Positions 7,086-11,085 of a stretch of DNA of 11,085 nucleotides are shown here, piece by piece. The first letter of the stretch is position 1; the number at the start of each line of letters is the position of its first letter. The translations under genes were made by a program, and so were the position numbers. The notes beneath the pieces are model-generated. The model saw only the letters and a list, made by a program, of their open reading frames with translations. It was not told the origin of the DNA and made no database searches. Source of the stretch: JBBRLA01 sp038231615 (GTDB lineage Bacteria; Myxococcota_A; Polyangia; Palsa-1104; JAEUJZ01); assembly GCA_038231615.1 (NCBI GenBank), contig JBBRLA010000248.1, positions 1 to 11,085 on the forward strand, written 5' to 3'.

Positions 7086-7114
7086 TTGACAGCCCCCGCG
7101 GGGCCCGCTATATT
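7086..7114 (+). promoter_or_regulatory. Sigma-70 type promoter of the cobalamin uptake unit
   Basis: TTGACA at 7086-7091 is a perfect -35 box and TATATT at 7109-7114 is a five-of-six -10 box. The spacer is exactly 17 bp. Transcription would start near 7120, about 20 bases before the cobalamin riboswitch, which makes this the probable promoter of riboswitch, receptor and lipoprotein. The spacer contains the 10-bp perfect palindrome CCCCGCGGGG (7094-7103), a possible binding site. No equally good promoter was found on the opposite strand for the divergent PilZ gene. Confidence 0.85.
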
Positions 7115-7141
7115 TCGCCGGCAACATACAAATATTCATAA

Positions 7142-7302
7142 CGTGCACGGGTGAACGGGAAGCCGGTCTGATTCCGGCGCCGCCCCCGCGACTGTAACGA
7201 ACGACGAGCCACGACGGGTGCAATCCACCACTGGCGGCCAGAGGCTGCTGGGAAGGGTTGTGGCAAGGATGACTTCGGAGCCAGGAGACCGGCCCATGCA
7301 CG
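7142..7302 (+). ncRNA. Cobalamin (B12) riboswitch aptamer
   Basis: The closing stem P1 is visible: CGTGCA (7142-7147) pairs exactly with TGCACG (7297-7302). Between them lie the conserved blocks of the cobalamin element in the right order. These are GGGTGAACGGGAAGCCGGTC with TCCGGCGCCGCCCCCGC, then GACTGTAACGA, a CCACTGG segment, GCTGGGAAGGGTTGTGGC, and the terminal block GGAGCCAGGAGACCGGCC, which includes AGCCAGGAGACC (7279-7290). In this class adenosyl- or hydroxocobalamin binding shuts off the downstream gene. The ATG at 7296-7298 lies inside the closing stem and is not in frame with the receptor. The downstream gene starts 28 bases after the aptamer, so control is more likely on translation than through a terminator. 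Confidence 0.95.
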
Positions 7303-7332
7303 GAGAACGCCTTTCGGGAGGAAGGGCCAGTG
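7303..7332 (+). promoter_or_regulatory. Riboswitch expression platform and btuB ribosome binding site
   Basis: GGGAGG at 7316-7321 is a strong Shine-Dalgarno sequence eight bases before the GTG start at 7330. CCT (7310-7312) can pair with AGG (7319-7321), with one possible extra T-G pair, which would occupy part of the ribosome binding site. GGCCC at 7291-7295 can also pair with GGGCC at 7324-7328 just before the start codon. No terminator-like hairpin with a U-run is present. Translational control is inference from this layout. Confidence 0.6.
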
Positions 7333-9402
7333 CTCGCCGAAGTCTCTCCATTCATCGCCTTTTGTTTTTCTACAGCCTGGTCTGCCGTCGCCTGGGCCCA
7401 GCCCTACGCGGCCACGGTCAGCGTGGACGACGCCCCACCGGGCGATGGCGTGGCCGTGGTCTCGGTCATCGACCTGTCCCGCCCGGATCGGCAGGGGGCC
7501 GGCCGCACCGTATCCCTGGCCGAAGTCATCGCCGGCGAGCCCGGCGTCCACCTGCGCGCCACCGGAGGCCTGGGGCAGTTCAGCGGGGCGCTTCTGCGCG
7601 GCGCTGAGTCCTCCCAGGTCGCCATCTTCATGGACGGGGTGCCCCTTGGCCGCGGCGGCCAGAGCGCGGTGGATCTGTCCAGCCTTCCGGTGGACGGATT
7701 GGAGCGCGTGGAGGTCTATCGCGGCCTGCCCCCCCTGTCCTTCGGCGCCGATGCCATCGGCGGAGCGATCAACCTGGTCACCCGCCGCGGCGGCACCCCC
7801 AGCCTGCGGGTGATCGCCGGGGGCGGCTCCTTCGGCCTGCGCAAGCTGACGGTGATCCGCGACTTCTCCGATGGGGGCCTCCGTGGCGCCGCCAGCGTCA
7901 GCTATCAGGGCGCCACCGGCGACTTCCCCTACTTCAATACCGGCGGCCTGGTCTACCAACTCGACCCGCGCGACCAGGTCCGACGCCAGGACGACGGCTT
8001 CGACGAGGGCGCCGCCGACGTGCGCCTGTCCTATGAGGTCAGCGGCTTCAAGCTGCACGCCTCGGCCCACGGCCTGCTCAAGCGCCAGGGCGTCCCCGGC
8101 ATCGGCGATCCCCGCAGCGAGGATCGTCACCCCAGCTTCACCCTGGGACGGGCCCTTTTGGCCATCGGTTTCGAGCGTGGTGTCGGGCCCTTCTCTCTTG
8201 CCACCGACCTCCACGGCCTGCTCGAACGCAGCGATGCCAGCGCCCTGGGCTCGGTGACCCCCTTGCATACCGAGGGCCTCTCCGGGCAGGTTGGCGGTCA
8301 GATCCTGGCCCGCCTGGCCCCGCGAGCGGACCGGCAGTGGCTTTTCCTGGCCGAGGCGCGACGCGAGGACCGCCGCAGCACCGACTTGTGTTCCGCCCCG
8401 CGCACCGACTGTGACGCCCAGGGCAGCCTGACCACGCGGAGCGCCCGCACCCGGGTCACCGCCGGGCTCTCCTTCGATCTGCGCATCTTGGGCGATCGCC
8501 TCCTCTTCCAGCCCGCGGTGGAGGCCCTGGTTGCCCAAAGCCACCTTTTCCCCACCGCCGGGAAGGCCGGGGCCACCGGGGTCGCCACCGATGCCACCAC
8601 CTTCTTCCCCTCACCGCGCATCGGCGTCCGCCTGCGACTTTCCCCCTGGCTGCTCTTGCGCACCAGCGCCGGCCGCTTCGTCCGCCTACCGACCTTTTTG
8701 GAACTCTTTGGCGACGGCCTCTTCTTCCGGGACAACCTGACCCTGCGCCCCGAGTCCGCCTGGTCCTTGGAAACCGGGCTGCGGGCCGAGGTTGAGCGCC
8801 GGGGCCTTTCGGTGCTGCTGGAGACCAGCGGCTTCTACCGCCTGGTGGATGACCTCATCCAGACGCTGCACGATGGACCAAACACCCTCAGTGCCCGCAA
8901 CGTCGGCAGCGCCCACATGGAGGGCCTGGAGGCCGAGGTCCGCGGCGCGTTCCGCGATCGGGTATCGCTGCGCCTGAACTACACGCTGCTCGACTCCCGT
9001 GACTTCACCGATGTGCCCGGCCATACCGGCAACGTGCTGCCCGGTAGGCCGAGGCACACGGTCTTCCTGCGTTTTTACGCCGGCCATGGCCCGTGGCGTG
9101 CCTTTTACGAGCTGGATCATTCCTCCTCGCTCTACCTGGACCCGGCCAACCTGAACCCGCGCCCCGGGCTGACCCTGCACGGCGTTGGCGTTTCGCTGGG
9201 ACCCACGGCCGGCTTTGGCGGCCCGCACGGCGCCCGTTTCACCCTTTCGGTGGAACTGCGCAACCTGCTGGACGCCCGCATCCTTTTGCTCCCGGCCGAG
9301 CTTTCCGCCAATGGGCGCCCGGGCCTGGTGCCGCTCAGTGACTACAACGACTACCCCCTTCCGGGTCGTTCCTTCTATGCGACCCTGAGTGCCCAACTGT
9401 GA
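7330..9402 (+). CDS. btuB: TonB-dependent outer-membrane cobalamin receptor BtuB
   Basis: This 690-residue outer-membrane receptor imports B12 using TonB/ExbBD energy. It starts at a GTG with GGGAGG eight bases upstream. The signal peptide ends in VAWA, with cleavage before Gln24; its N-terminal region unusually lacks a Lys or Arg. A possible TonB box lies at about 40-47 (GVAVVSVI). The plug domain spans about 60-152, with VSLAEVIAGEPGVHLR, VAIFMDGVPLG and LERVEVYRG followed by GADAIGGAINLVTRR, all diagnostic of TonB receptor plugs. Residues 155-690 show alternating strands and loops typical of a 22-stranded barrel, ending LPGRSFYATLSAQL. Substrate assignment rests mainly on the cobalamin riboswitch directly upstream. 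The length is somewhat above the roughly 600 residues of E. coli BtuB. The next gene begins 38 bases on. Confidence 0.92.
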   Translation: MLAEVSPFIAFCFSTAWSAVAWAQPYAATVSVDDAPPGDGVAVVSVIDLSRPDRQGAGRTVSLAEVIAGEPGVHLRATGGLGQFSGALLRGAESSQVAIFMDGVPLGRGGQSAVDLSSLPVDGLERVEVYRGLPPLSFGADAIGGAINLVTRRGGTPSLRVIAGGGSFGLRKLTVIRDFSDGGLRGAASVSYQGATGDFPYFNTGGLVYQLDPRDQVRRQDDGFDEGAADVRLSYEVSGFKLHASAHGLLKRQGVPGIGDPRSEDRHPSFTLGRALLAIGFERGVGPFSLATDLHGLLERSDASALGSVTPLHTEGLSGQVGGQILARLAPRADRQWLFLAEARREDRRSTDLCSAPRTDCDAQGSLTTRSARTRVTAGLSFDLRILGDRLLFQPAVEALVAQSHLFPTAGKAGATGVATDATTFFPSPRIGVRLRLSPWLLLRTSAGRFVRLPTFLELFGDGLFFRDNLTLRPESAWSLETGLRAEVERRGLSVLLETSGFYRLVDDLIQTLHDGPNTLSARNVGSAHMEGLEAEVRGAFRDRVSLRLNYTLLDSRDFTDVPGHTGNVLPGRPRHTVFLRFYAGHGPWRAFYELDHSSSLYLDPANLNPRPGLTLHGVGVSLGPTAGFGGPHGARFTLSVELRNLLDARILLLPAELSANGRPGLVPLSDYNDYPLPGRSFYATLSAQL

Positions 9403-9440
9403 ATGCCCCAGAGAAACCCGTCACCCCATCGCGAGGACCC

Positions 9441-10625
9441 ATGAAGCGCATCGCCCTCTTTGTTTTGCTCGCCGCCTGTGACCACGTCCCCGACCCGGGC
9501 GGCCCCGACCTTCTGTCGCGCGCCGATGCAGCCCCGCCCGATGCCAGGCGCCCGCCCCTAGCGGTGGTGGCCTCCAGTGACTTCACCAGCGGCGCCCTCT
9601 CCACCCTGGATCTGGTCGGCCGGACCGTGAACAAGGGCCTTGACACCATCGACGCCCAGCCGGTGGTGCGGGTGCTGGGCGGCAAGGTCTACGTGCTGGA
9701 CCAGACCCACGGGGTGGTGCGCACCTACGATCCCGACAAGGGCTGGAAGAACCCCACTGAATTCTCCGTCGGCAACAACGACGTCCCCGCGGGACAGGCC
9801 AACCCGCACGACATCTATGTGGACGCCGCCACGCAACGTGCGTACCTGACCCTCTATGGTTCCTTCGGCAGCAGCAAGGTCGACGGCGCCCACGCCCTGG
9901 CGGTGGTGGACCTGAAAACCCCCGCTGCCGGCATCCAGAGCTTCATCCCTCTGGACGCCTCCGTCTGGGATAGCGACAAGAACCCCGACGCGGATCGCCT
10001 CTTTGCCTGCGGGGGTACGCTCTACGTGACCTTGCAGGACCTGGACCGCAATGCCGGGTACAAGCCCGCCGGCCCCGCCCGTCTGGCCGCCATCAGCCTG
10101 GCCAAGCCGGACAGCGCCCGCTACATCCAGCTTGCGGGGCAGAACCCCATCGCCGTCGCCGTCGCCGCCGATTGTTCGTCGGTGCTCATCGGCCAAGGAG
10201 ACTTCCAGTTCGACGACCTGCCCAATGGCAAAGGCGGCATCGAGCAGGTGGATCTGGTCTCGCAAAAGTCCCTGGGCCTGCTTTTCACCGACACGTCCCT
10301 GGGGGGCCACGTCAGTGCCCTTTCCGCCACCGATGCCAGCCATGCCTTCGTCGACGTGCAGAGCAAGAGCGGGATGGATTATCAAAACAACGAATATGCG
10401 CTGGACGTCACCGGCCAGAAGAAAGGCGCGCTGGTGCTGGGGCCCATGGCTTTCGTGGCCGGCATCCGGGTCTACGAGGGGCTGCTGCTGGTGCTGTCTG
10501 CCGGTACGCCGAAAGCCGGGCAACTCATGACCGGGGTGTATCTGGGGCCGGCTGACGGGCAGCCTCTGGCTACGCAGCCGCTGGATGTAGGACTGCCACC
10601 TGTGTCGATGGACGTGTTGCCATAA
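9441..10625 (+). CDS. Beta-propeller lipoprotein, BtuG-like cobalamin-capture candidate
   Basis: The start at 9441 is preferred because it gives a perfect lipoprotein signal, MKRIALFVLLAAC, with lipobox LAAC and Cys13. GAGGA lies four bases upstream. A GTG at 9399 in the same frame would bury that signal. The product is 394 residues. After a Pro/Asp-rich tether (14-40) come repeated strand-turn units of a YncE/surface-layer type beta-propeller. Examples are VVRVLGGKVYVLDQTHGVVRTYD (residues 75-97), the NPHDIYVD and AYLTLYG pair (121-140), the LAVVDLKT strand (153-160) and IAVAVAADCSSVLIG (237-251). The gene follows btuB closely, with no terminator or promoter seen between, so the B12 riboswitch transcript probably includes it. 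Bacteroides BtuG, a beta-propeller surface lipoprotein that hands B12 to BtuB, has the same architecture and context. The cobalamin role is inference. Asp at +2 would signal inner-membrane retention in E. coli, but the rule may not hold here. Confidence 0.7.
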   Translation: MKRIALFVLLAACDHVPDPGGPDLLSRADAAPPDARRPPLAVVASSDFTSGALSTLDLVGRTVNKGLDTIDAQPVVRVLGGKVYVLDQTHGVVRTYDPDKGWKNPTEFSVGNNDVPAGQANPHDIYVDAATQRAYLTLYGSFGSSKVDGAHALAVVDLKTPAAGIQSFIPLDASVWDSDKNPDADRLFACGGTLYVTLQDLDRNAGYKPAGPARLAAISLAKPDSARYIQLAGQNPIAVAVAADCSSVLIGQGDFQFDDLPNGKGGIEQVDLVSQKSLGLLFTDTSLGGHVSALSATDASHAFVDVQSKSGMDYQNNEYALDVTGQKKGALVLGPMAFVAGIRVYEGLLLVLSAGTPKAGQLMTGVYLGPADGQPLATQPLDVGLPPVSMDVLP

Positions 10626-10744
10626 GGGGGCTGCCATCGCGCTAAAGTCTTGCCACTTCGTGCGCGAATTTCGGATGGAAGAGACCAGCCACTTCGGCCG
10701 ATGTAGAGATTGTCCAGAACTCTACCTGTACAATCTTTACACCT
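10626..10744. other. Intergenic spacer with direct and inverted repeats
   Basis: This 119-bp spacer separates the lipoprotein gene from the ABC transporter gene. It is less GC-rich toward its right end. It contains a 9-bp direct repeat (GCCACTTCG at 10652-10660 and 10688-10696) and a long inverted repeat next to the transporter start. No small ORF, tRNA or convincing terminator was seen. Confidence 0.6.
10702..10741. promoter_or_regulatory. Inverted repeat upstream of the ABC transporter gene
   Basis: TGTAGAGATTGT (10702-10713) and ACAATCTTTACA (10730-10741) are inverse complements at 11 of 12 positions, separated by 16 bases. As RNA the single mismatch becomes a G-U pair. GTAGAG (10703-10708) can alternatively pair with CTCTAC (10720-10725). 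The right arm includes TACAAT (10729-10734), a possible -10 box, but no good -35 box lies at 16-18 bp. Its position, ending four bases before the ATG, suggests an operator or leader RNA structure; it has no U-run typical of a terminator. Confidence 0.55.
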
Positions 10745-11085
10745 ATGCAACAACCGCAACCAAGCACCCCCGGCAACGCCCCCCCTGCCGCCACCGCCTC
10801 CGAAAACCCCGCCTCCCGCGATCCATCGCTGCGCCGGTTCCTCGATCTGGCTCGTCCCGAGGCGCGCACGCTGATACTGGCCACCGTGGCCCTCTTCATT
10901 GCCGCCGGCCTGGGGCTGGTCTACCCACAGGCCATCAAGGTAATTCTCGATGCCGCCGTCGCCCCCCACGGTCAGAAGGCCGGGCAGAGCGTCATCAATC
11001 GCTCCGCGCTGCTCTTGCTGGTGCTCTTCGCCGTGCAAGGGGTCTTCGCCGCCTTGCGCGTCTATCTCTTCACCGTGTCCGGCGA
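10745..11085 (+). CDS. ABC exporter transmembrane subunit, N-terminal part (truncated by window edge)
   Basis: The frame opens at ATG 10745 and stays open to the window end, giving 113 residues. Residues 1-27 are a Pro/Ala/Gln-rich cytoplasmic leader. Residues 28-40 form an amphipathic lead-in helix (LRRFLDLARPEA). TM1 is about 42-60 (TLILATVALFIAAGLGLVY), followed by PQAIKVILDAAV, the typical connection of MsbA/LmrA-type exporters. TM2 begins at about 88 and runs through LLLLVLFAVQGVFAALRVYLF into TVSG, the usual site just before the intracellular loop. This matches a type IV ABC exporter half-transporter; the ATPase domain should follow to the right. Substrate cannot be told. No Shine-Dalgarno sequence precedes the ATG. 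The gene lies downstream of the B12 uptake genes but behind its own spacer with an inverted repeat, so it is probably a separate unit. Confidence 0.88.
   Translation, partial: MQQPQPSTPGNAPPAATASENPASRDPSLRRFLDLARPEARTLILATVALFIAAGLGLVYPQAIKVILDAAVAPHGQKAGQSVINRSALLLLVLFAVQGVFAALRVYLFTVSG

Noticed and set aside
6038..7141. Long + strand open frames over the PilZ gene and other long antisense frames across the window
   Set aside because: They are shadow frames of a GC-rich genome: low-complexity Arg/Pro/Gly/His-rich translations without domains, opposite well-supported genes.
7296..7298. ATG as the btuB start
   Set aside because: It lies inside the riboswitch closing stem and in a different frame from the receptor; GTG at 7330 has the ribosome binding site.
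9399..9440. GTG at 9399 as the lipoprotein start
   Set aside because: It overlaps the btuB stop but would place 14 charged or polar residues before a perfect lipoprotein signal peptide.
10710..10734. TTGTCC and TACAAT as a complete promoter for the ABC transporter gene
   Set aside because: The spacer is only 13 bp, too short for sigma-70 promoters; only the TACAAT is kept as a possible -10 box.

Overview
The window is GC-rich (clearly above 60%) and tightly packed. It looks like part of a Myxococcota-type (deltaproteobacterial) chromosome. The reasons are a chemosensory cassette with a HEAT-repeat protein, a PilZ domain of the general kind common in myxobacteria, Pro/Ala-rich extensions and frequent GTG starts. 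The phylum is inferred from style and gene content only; no rRNA or other marker is present.

Left region (1-5507, all + strand): the tail of a HEAT-repeat protein, cheR and cheB abut or overlap (TAG directly followed by ATG, then ATGA). They form the end of a chemosensory operon whose receptor, CheA and CheW genes would lie to the left. After 39 bp with a hairpin over the start codon comes xerD, a complete tyrosine recombinase with all catalytic residues and an extra Lys-rich insert. It is followed with a TGATG overlap by a 715-residue secreted protein, which I read tentatively as a divergent NodB/polysaccharide-deacetylase-like protein interrupted by a long disordered insert.

Middle (5519-7036, - strand): a convergent gene encodes an N-terminal PilZ (c-di-GMP receptor) domain followed by a roughly 350-residue helical domain. 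That domain carries a DDxxD motif and resembles class I isoprenoid/terpene synthases. This fusion is the most unusual coding feature in the window.

Right region (7086-10625, + strand): a textbook sigma-70 promoter (TTGACA, 17 bp, TATATT) drives a cobalamin riboswitch. A six-base-pair closing stem and the class-defining conserved blocks are readable. The riboswitch sits directly in front of a TonB-dependent receptor (btuB) and a downstream beta-propeller lipoprotein. By context and architecture the lipoprotein resembles BtuG, the surface B12-capture protein of Bacteroides. Together they form a B12-repressed outer-membrane cobalamin uptake unit.

Right edge (10626-11085): a 119-bp spacer with a strong inverted repeat lies before the first 113 codons of an ABC exporter subunit, which runs off the window and has no visible Shine-Dalgarno sequence.

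No tRNA, rRNA, CRISPR array, insertion sequence or prophage was seen.
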